Part shown: in pieces, positions 9,323 to 17,867 of the stretch
Position numbering within the stretch: the stretch's first letter is position 1
Layout of the letters: every line of letters starts with the position of its first letter
From: Methanolobus halotolerans
Lineage (GTDB): Archaea; Halobacteriota; Methanosarcinia; Methanosarcinales; Methanosarcinaceae
Direction: 5' to 3'
Assembly (NCBI RefSeq): GCF_004745425.1
Contig: NZ_PGGK01000001.1
Location: 62,001 to 126,000, forward strand
Length of the DNA stretch: 64,000 nt
The notes under the pieces: generated by a model
What the model saw: only the letters and a program-made list of their open reading frames with translations
What the model was told of the DNA's origin: nothing
The model's database searches: none
Program-made: the position numbers and the translations under genes

Positions 9323-9997
9323 TTATTGACCTCTCATATGATTAAAAGCGAAACCCCCGAGGATGAAAATAGAAAAGAATATCAATGGCAGTATCTCAAA
9401 ACTCCCTCCTTCCATTGCTGAGATATTCATCTGCTTTGCCTTGATATATGCCGGAACAAGCATTGCTCCGAGCATGTAGAATATCCCCAGGAACATCATT
9501 ACGGTCCCAAGGTCTTCAGGGGTGCGTCCCATTTTTCTGAAGACAAAGGTTGACGATATCACTGATAAGAAGAAGACGAGACCTACTATGATACCCACTT
9601 TCCATCCGCTCATCTCAAGACTTGAAGCAAGTATCATGCAGGATACAAAAAGAGCAGTCAGGCAAACGGGGCAGGGAATTGAGATCACCAAAAAGGTCTT
9701 TTTTGAAACATCATGTCCGCAGTTCCATTTCTTCTGGGTGTATATTCCGGTTGCTATCAGGATCAGTGCAATAAGGACATGAAGCGTCATTCCAAGGTTC
9801 GCGATCCCTTCTAAATAAGACTGGTCGACCAGCCCCACAAGACTCCCCAGGATGACAGATATAATAAAGTAACCGCTGGCAAGTAAAAGTACTTTTTTCT
9901 TTTCCAGTTTTGAAAACCCGCATCCAATTCCGGTCTTCAGACCGAATATGAATATACCAATAAGGATGCCTATGGCTGCTGCATAAATCGTATTCAT
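9323..9997 (-). CDS. DUF2162 family polytopic membrane protein (predicted transporter)
   Basis: This protein of 224 residues has about six or seven membrane helices. Visible features are KTGIGCGF in the first helix region, NCGHD in a loop, and a CPVC pair in SIPCPVCLTALF. The arrangement resembles the DUF2162 family of predicted transporters. The cysteine pair could bind a metal or take part in thiol chemistry. It is the first gene of the minus-strand unit, two bases before the ExbB-like gene, so the two are translationally linked. The substrate is unknown. Association with a CobN-like protein makes a metal or tetrapyrrole plausible, but that is inference. Confidence 0.7.
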   Translation of the reverse strand: MNTIYAAAIGILIGIFIFGLKTGIGCGFSKLEKKKVLLLASGYFIISVILGSLVGLVDQSYLEGIANLGMTLHVLIALILIATGIYTQKKWNCGHDVSKKTFLVISIPCPVCLTALFVSCMILASSLEMSGWKVGIIVGLVFFLSVISSTFVFRKMGRTPEDLGTVMMFLGIFYMLGAMLVPAYIKAKQMNISAMEGGSFEILPLIFFSIFILGGFAFNHMRGQ

Positions 9998-10290
9998 TTC
10001 AACCTACCAATTAAACATTATATTGTGTTTTTGTTTAATTTTATTTATGTATTTAAATGGAATGCATATTTGATATTATGATCATGTGAGTTTCAATATA
10101 GCATTCAAGTGTTTGCATCTAAGGTAACACATAACATCTATTTATATCTTGCTAAATTGATTTTTCTAATCAAAATTCTTTGATACTCCAGAAAAACATT
10201 GCAGGTCTTACTTGTCTTAACATGGTAGGTTTAATAAAGTTCGCTAAGTAAGTTAATTGATCATGTGACAAAAGTCAAAAAAAGAAATTT
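9998..10290 (-). promoter_or_regulatory. Leader and promoter of the DUF2162-ExbB-ExbD unit
   Basis: This intergenic stretch has no supported gene. A good minus-strand TATA box (ATATAAATAG) lies at 10148-10139, giving a leader of about 115 nt. An alternative box (TTTAAATA) lies at about 10056-10049. An 11-bp direct repeat TGATCATGTGA occurs at 10079-10089 and 10258-10268, on either side of the first TATA box. Its meaning is unknown. Confidence 0.4.
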
Positions 10291-10308
10291 CACAACCTGC
10301 TGGTTGTG
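10291..10308 (-). terminator. Terminator of the ribosomal/RNA polymerase operon
   Basis: The stem CACAACC/GGTTGTG has 7 bp and a 4-nt loop. On the minus strand it is followed by a T-rich run (AAATTTCTTTTTTTG). It lies about 40 nt past the stop codon of the S27ae gene. Confidence 0.7.
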
Positions 10309-10347
10309 TGAAAACTGAACTAAATGAAAACGAACTAATTAAAAAAA

Positions 10348-10497
10348 TTACTTTTTAAATTCGGTGTAACCGCATTTTCCGCAGGAGCGTCTGTCCTTGT
10401 GCTCTGCAAGGAACACGCCTTCACCGCAACGAGGGCATGACTGGTGTGTCCGCTCGATAGAATCGCCGCTTACCTTGTAATGATCCTTTACTGCCAT
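10348..10497 (-). CDS. rps27ae: Small ribosomal subunit protein S27ae
   Basis: This 49-residue protein starts [14 protein letters not shown] and contains two CxxC pairs, CPRCG and CGKCG, which form the zinc ribbon of eukaryote-type S27a without its ubiquitin fusion. The length is normal for archaea. It is the last gene of the aIF2-gamma to S27ae operon, 9 nt after the S24e gene, and is followed by a terminator hairpin. This short gene is easy to miss but certain. Confidence 0.96.
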   Translation of the reverse strand: MAVKDHYKVSGDSIERTHQSCPRCGEGVFLAEHKDRRSCGKCGYTEFKK

Positions 10498-10506
10498 TAT
10501 ATCACC

Positions 10507-10821
10507 TTATTCTGCCGGAGCTTCAGCTGCCTCTTCTTCAGCTTCAGGAAGTGCGTTCCTTTTCAGGACATACTTCGCTTCTACTTGTTTCATGCGTTCT
10601 GCATTCTCATATATTTTGACATATGCACTTACTGCCTGTCTACCGAACTCATTCTTCATCCTCTGAACAATAACAAGTTCCAGAGGTACGTTCAGCATAG
10701 CCGCAACTTTTCCTTTTACCTGGTCCCTGGATGGGGTTGCCCCGTCGAATCCAATGTTCAGGTCCAACTCACGCCTGTTGAGGGGTGCGTTGTTTTTTTC
10801 CTTAATGATCTTGATGTCCAT
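10507..10821 (-). CDS. rps24e: Small ribosomal subunit protein S24e
   Basis: The protein of 104 residues has the S24e pattern: MDIKIIKEKNNAPLNRRELD at the start, then FDGATPSRDQVKGKVAAMLN, VVQRM-like VIVQRMKNEFG and a final YVLKRN. The acidic Glu/Ala-rich tail is common in this group. Its start overlaps the end of the dephospho-CoA kinase gene by 20 nt. The order S24e then S27ae is conserved in Euryarchaeota. Confidence 0.96.
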   Translation of the reverse strand: MDIKIIKEKNNAPLNRRELDLNIGFDGATPSRDQVKGKVAAMLNVPLELVIVQRMKNEFGRQAVSAYVKIYENAERMKQVEAKYVLKRNALPEAEEEAAEAPAE

Positions 10822-11392
10822 CTAATTTTCTCCAAATGGTTCTTATTTCTTCCTTGTTGTCCTGCGCTTCAATTATCTTGTTTAGCAGGCCTCTGATCTC
10901 TTCCTTTTTGGATTGAGTGATTCTTACGAGTACGACACCCTTGTCTGGTTGCCCATATAGAACAACCGATCCAGATGGTGCCGTTAGAATGGCGGGTAAA
11001 GCTGCAAGGTCTTCTTCGCCGCGCACGAATATTCTGACATGTTCATCTGATTTGATGGCGTTCTCAACGGCATCTATCAGATCTTCGGTTATTACCCCGG
11101 CTGGGTTGTCAACGAATATCTCTGTGAAACCCTTGTGCTTTGTGCCCACAACGACCCGGTCTGAAGCCGGACCGCGTTTTGTCCGGTCATCCACTATCAG
11201 GACGTCCGGTATGATATCTGAATTGAGCAAGTGGAATGTAGTAACATCACCTACGGATATAAGTTTTGTGGGACTTCCAAGGTCCTTGGAAAGCTCCCTG
11301 ATAGTGTCATCTCCGCTGCCTGTATATAAAACACCAAATATCTTACTAAAAAGCGGTCTTAGTTGTTCATACAGGACGATCTGTGGTCCCAA
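10802..11392 (-). CDS. GTP-dependent dephospho-CoA kinase (DUF359 family)
   Basis: This 196-residue protein belongs to the DUF359 family, whose Thermococcus member was shown to phosphorylate dephospho-CoA with GTP as the last step of archaeal CoA synthesis. Visible signatures are SVGDVTTF, PDVLIVDDRTKRG, TEIFVDNPAGVIT, FVRGEEDLAALPAI and VLYGQPDKGVVLV. The acidic VDDRT and GEEDL segments are family hallmarks. The gene lies between spt4 and rps24e, the usual archaeal position, and its start codon directly abuts the spt4 stop. Confidence 0.9.
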   Translation of the reverse strand: MGPQIVLYEQLRPLFSKIFGVLYTGSGDDTIRELSKDLGSPTKLISVGDVTTFHLLNSDIIPDVLIVDDRTKRGPASDRVVVGTKHKGFTEIFVDNPAGVITEDLIDAVENAIKSDEHVRIFVRGEEDLAALPAILTAPSGSVVLYGQPDKGVVLVRITQSKKEEIRGLLNKIIEAQDNKEEIRTIWRKLDGHQDH

Positions 11393-11578
11393 CTAGCGCA
11401 CCTTCAGGGCGTACTTGTCGGCTACTTTCACATCGATCTTCTTTGCTATCTCTGAATTTTCCGGGTCTATTATTATAACCATGCCGCTCCAGTCTGCACT
11501 AAGGTTACTGGATCCGCAGATGGGGCATGTCTGGCTGGAGATTATGCGATGACATTCGCGACAAACCTGATCACTCAT
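11393..11578 (-). CDS. spt4: Transcription elongation factor Spt4 (RpoE'')
   Basis: This 61-residue zinc-ribbon protein has two cysteine pairs, CREC and CPIC, followed by SDWSGMVIIIDPENSEIAKK-type sequence diagnostic of archaeal Spt4. It pairs with Spt5 and binds RNA polymerase to aid processivity. It is encoded directly after RpoE', separated by 15 nt, as in most archaea. Confidence 0.95.
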   Translation of the reverse strand: MSDQVCRECHRIISSQTCPICGSSNLSADWSGMVIIIDPENSEIAKKIDVKVADKYALKVR

Positions 11579-11593
11579 CTATCTGCCTCCTGA

Positions 11594-12160
11594 TCATTCC
11601 GCCTTCTCGGCTTTAGGTTTTTTCTCTTCTTCGATCCATTCGATCTTCCCGAGGGAATGCTGCCTCATCGTAAGCCCGATCTTGCTTTCCCTGGGTTCCC
11701 TTTCATTGATACTGACCGCTACTATGCGGGCTCTGATCTTGTCGCCTTCTGAAAGGGCCCTGCCACCAGTCTTGCTGACAAGCCTGCCGTTCTTGCCGTC
11801 ATAAGACATGAAGTCGTCGGTGATCTGGCTCACATGTAAAAGCCCGTCCATTGCTCCGATACTGATAAAAGCACCGAAATCAACGGTTTCAACGATTTCT
11901 CCTTCAATGACTTCCTGTATTACCGGAACGAATACTATAGCTTCAAAAGTAGCATCATAATACACAGCACCGTCGCCCACGAGGATGTGCCCTTCTCCTA
12001 TAGTTTCGATTTCAGTAACGGCAACTATGGCACCCAGTGCCTTGTCGATCCTGCCTTCAAGTTTATCCTTCAATGCAGCTTTGACATTCGTTTTCACATC
12101 TCCGCCCAGAAGGCCTGGCGCCACACGAATTGTGTCCGCGAGTTTCATCTTTTTGTACAT
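11594..12160 (-). CDS. rpoE1: DNA-directed RNA polymerase subunit E' (Rpb7-like)
   Basis: The protein of 188 residues has the Rpb7 N-terminal domain (ADTIRVAPGLLG) followed by an S1/OB domain at about residues 80-165 (GEIVETVDFGAFISIGAMDGLLHVSQI). With RpoF it forms the polymerase stalk that binds emerging RNA. The start at 12160 is supported by GGAGT about 8 nt upstream. The C-terminal tail is highly charged (EEEKKPKAEKAE). Confidence 0.96.
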   Translation of the reverse strand: MYKKMKLADTIRVAPGLLGGDVKTNVKAALKDKLEGRIDKALGAIVAVTEIETIGEGHILVGDGAVYYDATFEAIVFVPVIQEVIEGEIVETVDFGAFISIGAMDGLLHVSQITDDFMSYDGKNGRLVSKTGGRALSEGDKIRARIVAVSINEREPRESKIGLTMRQHSLGKIEWIEEEKKPKAEKAE

Positions 12161-12213
12161 GTGATTGACTCCAATTATCCTGATATGATTAACCTAAATG
12201 ATTTATTTGATCT

Positions 12214-12591
12214 TTAAACTTCATCTGTGATCTTCTCAAGCCTGTTCTTCTGGCGCAGGCATATGATCGGAATGCTCCTGTCCTCAAGCCTATTCCTCAA
12301 TCCGATATCGTTGGTCAGTACGGCTGCACAAAGTTTTGCAGCAAGATCGATTATGACATCATCAGCATGTCCTGATGTTTCAACGATGTCACACCTCTGA
12401 GCAAGTGAATATGCCACCTTTGCAGCTGTTCTGTCCTTCCCTTTGAGTCCCTTCCGGAGCGATTCAAGTTCTCTGATCACAGAAAGAGGCACGATGTACC
12501 TGTCATATCCAAGTCTTTTGAGCTCCTCGAAAATATCGACATTGAACTGTACCGGTATCATCAGGCCATTAGTATCGATGATGACTTTCAA
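12214..12591 (-). CDS. PIN-domain nuclease-like protein (Fcf1/VapC9 type)
   Basis: This protein of 125 residues is a single PIN domain. The acidic residues expected at a magnesium site are visible: Asp in VIIDTNGL, Glu in VIRELESL, Asp in HADDVIID and Asp in LTNDIGLRN. Members next to aIF2-gamma are conserved in archaea and resemble the eukaryotic rRNA processing nuclease Utp24/Fcf1, so a role in rRNA processing is plausible. No antitoxin gene is adjacent, which argues against a toxin-antitoxin role. It overlaps the aIF2-gamma gene by 4 nt. Confidence 0.88.
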   Translation of the reverse strand: MKVIIDTNGLMIPVQFNVDIFEELKRLGYDRYIVPLSVIRELESLRKGLKGKDRTAAKVAYSLAQRCDIVETSGHADDVIIDLAAKLCAAVLTNDIGLRNRLEDRSIPIICLRQKNRLEKITDEV

Positions 12592-13814
12592 TCCTTAATT
12601 ACTCCTACGCCAATCAGACGCCAGCGGGATCCAACACGCCTGCTGATGGCCACTGTTGCCCCGATGTCTGCACAGACCGGTCTTTTGAGCTTTACCTCTG
12701 CAGTGTCCTTTCGCGCACTGGTAACAACACCTACGGTGGTGGCGGTACCAACGTTGAGCATCAGAGGTTCGCTTGTCTTGATCGGACCGATCTCCTCTTC
12801 ATCTGTAACTCCTACGACCCTTTCAAGCAGGTGCAGTTCAAGTGTAAACAAGTCGTGAGTTGGTGGTAGTGTTCCGGGTGAACCTGCGACCTGCCCGGTA
12901 AGTGTATCGCTCTTTGTAAGTGCGGGATCAAGGCTGGTCCCAACTGCAAGCAAGCCTCCGGGGGTTGCCTGATCAACGGGTTCTTTTCCGGCCACTATCC
13001 TGGAAATCCTTGTCATTATCGGTTTCCATCTGGTTGTCCCCTCGCTTTCGATCTTTATGCCGGGGCATATCTCCAGCTCATCACCTGCATGAAGTGCACC
13101 TTCTGTCAATGTACCGCCGATCACTCCGCCGGATATGTCCTTTATGGGGGTGCCGGGTTTGTTGATATCGAAAGATCTTGCAATCAGCATATGTGGATGC
13201 TTGCCGAGTTTATGGACTGGGGTTGGTATGATCTCTTCCATTGCCTGTATCAGGGAATCGACATTAGTGTTCTGCTGGGCAGAGATCGGTATGATTGGTG
13301 AATTCTCAGCTACAGTTCCTTTGACAAATTCCTTGATCTGATGGTAATGTTCTATCAGTTGCTCCCTGGAAACCAGGTCTATCTTGTTCTGCACGATTAT
13401 CAGATTTTTGATACCTATGATATTCAGGGCCATAAGGTGTTCTTTGGTCTGCGGTTGCGGACATTCCTCATTTGCGGCGATGACAAGGATAGCTCCGTCC
13501 ATAATGGCAGCACCTGAAAGCATGGTGGCCATGAGTGTCTCGTGGCCAGGTGCGTCTACAAAGGACACTGTCCTGAGCTCTTCGGAAGGCTCATTGCATC
13601 CTTCACATTTCCTGGAAACCGTATAGCACTGTGGTTCCGGGCAGTTAGGGCACTTCCTGAATGTTGCATCCGCGTATCCGAGGCGGATCGATATGCCACG
13701 TTTCATCTCTTCACTATGTGTATCTGTCCAGACTCCTGACAGTGCGCTGACAAGTGTGGTTTTTCCATGGTCGACATGGCCTACCATGCCGATATTAACG
13801 CTAGGTTGACTCAA
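12588..13814 (-). CDS. eif2g: Translation initiation factor aIF2 subunit gamma
   Basis: The 408-residue GTPase contains G1 [10 protein letters not shown]3 DAPGH, G4 NKID and G5-like ISA. A zinc knuckle ([19 protein letters not shown]) sits between G1 and G3 as in all aIF2-gamma proteins. It carries Met-tRNAi to the small subunit with the alpha and beta subunits, which are not in the window. It opens the translation/transcription operon that runs to S27ae. Confidence 0.97.
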   Translation of the reverse strand: MSQPSVNIGMVGHVDHGKTTLVSALSGVWTDTHSEEMKRGISIRLGYADATFRKCPNCPEPQCYTVSRKCEGCNEPSEELRTVSFVDAPGHETLMATMLSGAAIMDGAILVIAANEECPQPQTKEHLMALNIIGIKNLIIVQNKIDLVSREQLIEHYHQIKEFVKGTVAENSPIIPISAQQNTNVDSLIQAMEEIIPTPVHKLGKHPHMLIARSFDINKPGTPIKDISGGVIGGTLTEGALHAGDELEICPGIKIESEGTTRWKPIMTRISRIVAGKEPVDQATPGGLLAVGTSLDPALTKSDTLTGQVAGSPGTLPPTHDLFTLELHLLERVVGVTDEEEIGPIKTSEPLMLNVGTATTVGVVTSARKDTAEVKLKRPVCADIGATVAISRRVGSRWRLIGVGVIKD

Positions 13815-14088
13815 TTTTTAATTTCCCTCCGGTTGAGCAATAATTCGAACGTACAAAATGTATGAAAGATTTTATTGATTGCAATTTAGATTTGTGCTAT
13901 CATTCAATTAATCATATTTAAATGATTTCAACAGCTTTATCAATATTCAAACTTATCTGCCATATTCTGAACTTACCACTATTCTCTTTATATAGTAAAT
14001 AATTTGCTCCTGCAGAATACCCTCACTATAATGATAAATGGAGCTACTTGAGATGAGTAAGGCTCGAAAAATTAGCTGGTGCGGTGTT
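13815..14088 (-). promoter_or_regulatory. Promoter region of the aIF2-gamma operon
   Basis: No gene is visible in these 274 bases. A TATA-like segment (catatttaaatga, 13911-13923) faces the aIF2-gamma gene and predicts transcription near 13890, leaving a leader of about 75 nt. The rest, up to the stop codon of the KaiC-like gene, is A/T-rich without clear structure. Confidence 0.4.
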
Positions 14089-14844
14089 TCAAACAGCCGA
14101 TCCGAGTGCTTCCCTTAATATATCATCTCTCTGGAATATCTTTTCTATCTTTATACCCGAAGGCGTTATCCTGAAGCTTGTGGGTTCCAGAGATAGATCA
14201 GTACACCTCATCTTGGGAATATAGAGTTGCCTCAGGCCTTTTCCTTTTCTCCCGTTCCTGTTGGTGTAGAGCATTATGCTCCCGAAGGATATGTGTTCTG
14301 CGACACGGTGCTTTATATCTGATTCTTCCTGCCCGATGAGAAAAAGAGTCGTACATCTTTTTGAAGAAAGTATATCATTGATCGTGAAGAACTTGTCTGC
14401 AAATTCTTCAACGCTGTGGTACAGCGATAACATATCAAGGTTATCAATGACCACGATCTCTACATCATCAGGTATTTCCTGTACGTTCTCAACACAGTCC
14501 TTCTCAACAAAACCGATGCCACTTCCCAATCTGGAAGCATTATGTATCTTGTTAGTACGGACTTCGAAAGACTTTGTAATCAGAAGTGTCCCGTTATCCA
14601 GGCATCTCTTAAAATCAAAACCGATGTTCTCTGCCTGTTCCAGAAAACTTTCAACATTCACATGTGTCAGCATTAACATGCACTTTTTACCGTCTTTACA
14701 GGACTGGTGAAGAAAATGGGTTGCAAGGATTGTCTTTCCTGCGCCCGGGGGTCCACTGATAAGAATGCCGTGCCCCTTCGGATACCCTCTATCAAGTAAG
14801 TCGTCAAGTTCTGATATTCCCGTTGAGACTCTTTTAACAGGCAT
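14089..14844 (-). CDS. KaiC/RAD55-like RecA-superfamily ATPase
   Basis: The 251-residue protein has a single RecA-fold domain. It opens with RVSTGISELDDLLDRGYPKG, typical of KaiC-like proteins. Walker A is GPPGAGKT (about residues 31-38) and Walker B is EIVVIDNLDML. Such proteins are abundant in methanogens and act as signalling or regulatory ATPases; no output domain is attached here. A TATA box at about 14867-14877 would start transcription almost at the ATG, and no Shine-Dalgarno is seen, so the mRNA is probably leaderless. It stands alone between two minus-strand units. Confidence 0.85.
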   Translation of the reverse strand: MPVKRVSTGISELDDLLDRGYPKGHGILISGPPGAGKTILATHFLHQSCKDGKKCMLMLTHVNVESFLEQAENIGFDFKRCLDNGTLLITKSFEVRTNKIHNASRLGSGIGFVEKDCVENVQEIPDDVEIVVIDNLDMLSLYHSVEEFADKFFTINDILSSKRCTTLFLIGQEESDIKHRVAEHISFGSIMLYTNRNGRKGKGLRQLYIPKMRCTDLSLEPTSFRITPSGIKIEKIFQRDDILREALGSAV

Positions 14845-14920
14845 ATGAAGAATATAATATATCTAATTATATAAAAAAGGTTCTATGGTCGTCTTCGGTC
14901 ATTCAAGCTATCAAAAAAAG

Positions 14921-14958
14921 CAGGGGGTATACAAAAAAAATTTTGTTTTGCTCCCCTG
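14921..14958 (-). terminator. Terminator of purP
   Basis: The outer stem is CAGGGG (14921-14926) with CCCCTG (14953-14958), and the inner stem is ACAAAA/TTTTGT. On the minus strand the hairpin is followed by CTTTTTTTG. It lies just beyond the purP stop at 14982. Confidence 0.7.
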
Positions 14959-14981
14959 GTTAAATATGGTGGATTTCCAGG

Positions 14982-16139
14982 TTAAGTCACAATTTTATCA
15001 AACTGACCTGTCTCAAGTGCTCTGCGTACCTCGTGTGCAAGGCGCCTGCCAGTGCTCATGGGTTTGCGCCAGAGTGTGTTCCCATAGGGGTGGCCAACTG
15101 ACATATGAACATTGGTTCCGCCGCCTACTCTCGGTGCCACGTCATATATATAGAAATTCAGGTCTTTGTCAACACACGTCTGCAGACAGAAAGGACCTAT
15201 TATTCCTGGGTCATAGTATTTCTTTGCAGCCTCTGCATATTTTTCACAAAGCAGGAACGACTCCTCAAGAAGTGATTCTCTCAGGGTTGCAGAATTGTGA
15301 CCGCATACTGTATATTCAGGAGTGAGCTGATGCTCTGCCAGGCTCATCTGCTGGGGTGCAGGCAACCTGACATGACCGTCAAGGCTGGTTTCGAATCTCC
15401 AGTCCACGCCAAGTAACTCAAGTTTGTTCATTTCCGACTCGATGGGTGAGTAGAACATATCCAGGTTGAAAACCGGGCCTATAATGTATCTTTCGATCCT
15501 TGCGTTCTCAAGCGCTTCCTGTGTGATCACGCCCTGCTTCAGGAGTGCCCGTGACTTTGCAAGATATTCTTCATAGGTGCCTGCAGTGAAGAACCCTCTT
15601 TCAAGTTTCTTGACAGCATGGGGGAGTTTGACCATTACAAGTTCATCGATATCCTGGGGGTCCTCTATTCTTTCAGGGAATGGCAGGCCTGCCTTCTCAA
15701 GCAGCCAGTAATAATCTCTTTCCATTCCTCTCTCCTCGCTTCTGAGCATATTCCTGCTGCCTACAAGCGGAACCTTGAACTTGTTCTCTACATCGTCGAT
15801 ACCACAGTAAGAAGTAAATGATCTGTTGGGGATGAAAAGGACGTTATTGTCGATGAGTTTCTGCTGGTTCTCAGGTCTGATGATCTCGTTGAACTTACCC
15901 AGGGACAAAGACTCATCAACTATACCTCTGATAATCTTTCCATTGGTGTCCCTCTGGGACCTGAAGTAGTCGGTGTATGTTTTTTCACGTCCTTCCTGAC
16001 AAACTGCCAATGTCCTGAGGTCTTCTTCAATGGCACCGTCAAATATATCCAGTGCTGAATGTGAGGCGACAGTGCCTATTTTTAATTTGTCAGTATCATA
16101 ACCTTCGATAATCTCTATGATTTCTTTTCTGTCTATCAT
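14982..16139 (-). CDS. purP: 5-formaminoimidazole-4-carboxamide ribonucleotide synthetase (formate-AICAR ligase)
   Basis: The 385-residue ATP-grasp enzyme matches archaeal PurP, which makes FAICAR from AICAR, formate and ATP in place of the folate-dependent bacterial enzyme. Signatures include TVASHSALDIFDGA near the N-terminus, VKLPHAVKKLERGFF, RIERYIIGPVFNLDMF, GVDWRFETSLDGHVR and PFCLQTCVDKDLNFYIYDV with the AQRVGG-like PRVGGGTNVHMS. It belongs to de novo purine synthesis. It starts 84 nt after the SpoIIM-family gene and ends at a strong terminator. Confidence 0.93.
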   Translation of the reverse strand: MIDRKEIIEIIEGYDTDKLKIGTVASHSALDIFDGAIEEDLRTLAVCQEGREKTYTDYFRSQRDTNGKIIRGIVDESLSLGKFNEIIRPENQQKLIDNNVLFIPNRSFTSYCGIDDVENKFKVPLVGSRNMLRSEERGMERDYYWLLEKAGLPFPERIEDPQDIDELVMVKLPHAVKKLERGFFTAGTYEEYLAKSRALLKQGVITQEALENARIERYIIGPVFNLDMFYSPIESEMNKLELLGVDWRFETSLDGHVRLPAPQQMSLAEHQLTPEYTVCGHNSATLRESLLEESFLLCEKYAEAAKKYYDPGIIGPFCLQTCVDKDLNFYIYDVAPRVGGGTNVHMSVGHPYGNTLWRKPMSTGRRLAHEVRRALETGQFDKIVT

Positions 16140-16223
16140 CTTATGACCTCGATCTTGTCCGGAAGATGTATATGGTGGTTAATAAATCTGTTCACATCAT
16201 CTATCTGGCCTGCTTTCTCTGCT

Positions 16224-16829
16224 TTAGATCCCCGAAACAAGGAAAATTACCAGTGGCGTTATAAATGTCTCGACTATTGCAGCAATGAGTATCAGGGGCA
16301 GGAGTACGTAAATAAAAAGCCTCAACCCTTTTGTAAACTCCTCTGTAAGGTTGGCTGGTTTGCCAGTGATTGTCCTGAAAGTCTCATGGCCGAGTTTTAT
16401 CCCGATGGCTGATGAAATGATCAGCATGGGTATCTCTATTATGCCATGGGGTGTCAGGCCTGCAATAATGAAGAACAGATTATTCTCAATTATCTGGATA
16501 TGGGCAAAAACACCCAGTACAAACCCATTGATCACCAGGAATGCAAATGGCGCTATAGCAAATGCAGGTCCGAGAAGTATCGCAAATAACATCTTTATGG
16601 CATTATTAAAAAATATTAAAAGCATTATCTCAATGGCTGAAAGGCTCTGAAGCATCTCTGCGAGTTCCTCGAGGCCTGAAAGTGAACCTGCGGAATAATC
16701 CGGGCTGAGTCCGTATCCAATGTAGCCGGCAACCATTGACAGCACAAAAAGGAATGTGCTGATCACAATGTATGGTTTGAGCTCTCCAACATAAGTTCTA
16801 AAAGTAGTTCTGCTTTCTTGATTAAACAT
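16224..16829 (-). CDS. Stage II sporulation protein M (SpoIIM/DUF95) family membrane protein
   Basis: The protein is 201 residues if the ATG at 16829 is used, with GGGG and AAACC directly upstream. A longer frame would begin at 16889 and overlap the DUF63 gene by 37 nt. Five to six membrane helices are visible, with the family's NAIKMLFAILLGPAFAIAPF and LTPHGIIEIPMLIISSAIG segments. Archaea have no spores, so the name reflects only homology. The family is proposed to act in envelope functions. It is probably co-transcribed with the preceding DUF63 gene. Confidence 0.85.
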   Translation of the reverse strand: MFNQESRTTFRTYVGELKPYIVISTFLFVLSMVAGYIGYGLSPDYSAGSLSGLEELAEMLQSLSAIEIMLLIFFNNAIKMLFAILLGPAFAIAPFAFLVINGFVLGVFAHIQIIENNLFFIIAGLTPHGIIEIPMLIISSAIGIKLGHETFRTITGKPANLTEEFTKGLRLFIYVLLPLILIAAIVETFITPLVIFLVSGI

Positions 16830-16852
16830 GGTTTCCCCTACTCCCTGCTGAA

Positions 16853-17704
16853 TTAGATCCCCAAAGTCATTCTGATCGTATTCCTGCATGCAGGTGCTAA
16901 CCCGAGTACAATTATAACTAATTTCAGGAACTCTTTAAGAGTCCTTGACTCCTCATCATCCTCAAATTGGGTGTCAAGTATATATATTACTGGTATGAAG
17001 ATTGAAAGTTTTAACGGATACATTACCAGCGCGGTATCTGTAAGGTCTATAAGGTAGGCAGGCACTACATGTTTCTCATAATACCCCAGAAGATCCACGC
17101 CAACAACCGTGGAAGATGCATCAAGCAGATGAGCCATCATTATGGAGAGATTAAGCTTGCTCTTCAGCATCGAAGAACCTGCCCGGTCAAATATAAAATA
17201 CAAAAGGTACAGGACCAGACCTGCGGCACTGATCACAAGGAAAGGGACCCAGGGCAATACTATATCTTCCAGGTATAACAGGGCAACGATGTTGGCAGCA
17301 AACCAAACGGTCCCCAGAAAAGCGAAGACTTTATGGAAGTCTCTCTTGTTGTCCATTCTGGATATCCGTCTCGATATGAACAGGAATATGATCGTGATGA
17401 AAGCCGAAACGAAATAGATGTTCGGTGTTATGAGAAGATAACTGACAGGAGGTTCAAGTGCACCTGTGTCCTCTATGACCCTGAAAGATGCACCTGCCAG
17501 TATGTAAGGTATCAGGGAGCCTGTCAACTTTTTATTGATACTGACATCATATCTCTTAAGCAGCTTTACTATCCCGAATACGCAGATTCCCAGAATAATT
17601 GCCCATGTGATCGTGTTAACAATATTGTAGCCACTATCCTGTAAAATAGGTTCGATATAGTACTCATTAACGAGCCGGTTTATTTCTTCTATGAATGAAA
17701 CCAT
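16853..17704 (-). CDS. DUF63 family membrane protein
   Basis: This 283-residue polytopic protein has about seven or eight membrane helices and matches the archaeal DUF63 family. Segments such as LIPYILAGASFRVIEDTGA, YFVSAFITIIFLFISRR and AHLLDASSTVVGVDLLGYYEKH are characteristic. No function is established for the family. It heads a short operon with the SpoIIM-like gene and is divergent from egsA. The 163-nt gap to egsA holds both promoters. Confidence 0.85.
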   Translation of the reverse strand: MVSFIEEINRLVNEYYIEPILQDSGYNIVNTITWAIILGICVFGIVKLLKRYDVSINKKLTGSLIPYILAGASFRVIEDTGALEPPVSYLLITPNIYFVSAFITIIFLFISRRISRMDNKRDFHKVFAFLGTVWFAANIVALLYLEDIVLPWVPFLVISAAGLVLYLLYFIFDRAGSSMLKSKLNLSIMMAHLLDASSTVVGVDLLGYYEKHVVPAYLIDLTDTALVMYPLKLSIFIPVIYILDTQFEDDEESRTLKEFLKLVIIVLGLAPACRNTIRMTLGI

Positions 17705-17867
17705 TTAGATCACAGCAGTAAGATAATATAGGAATATCCTAATACAATCAACATTTAATAGTTTATGGGAAAATGTCCGTCTGATAACAGGTATCATTTT
17801 ATAAGGGCAGGTCTTCTATAATGCATATTAAAGAGATATATTCAGATATAAACCAGCAGGTATAGAA

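Noticed and set aside
12214-12591. PIN-domain protein as a VapC toxin
   Set aside because: It sits inside a conserved translation operon with no antitoxin gene beside it, so a housekeeping RNA role is more likely.
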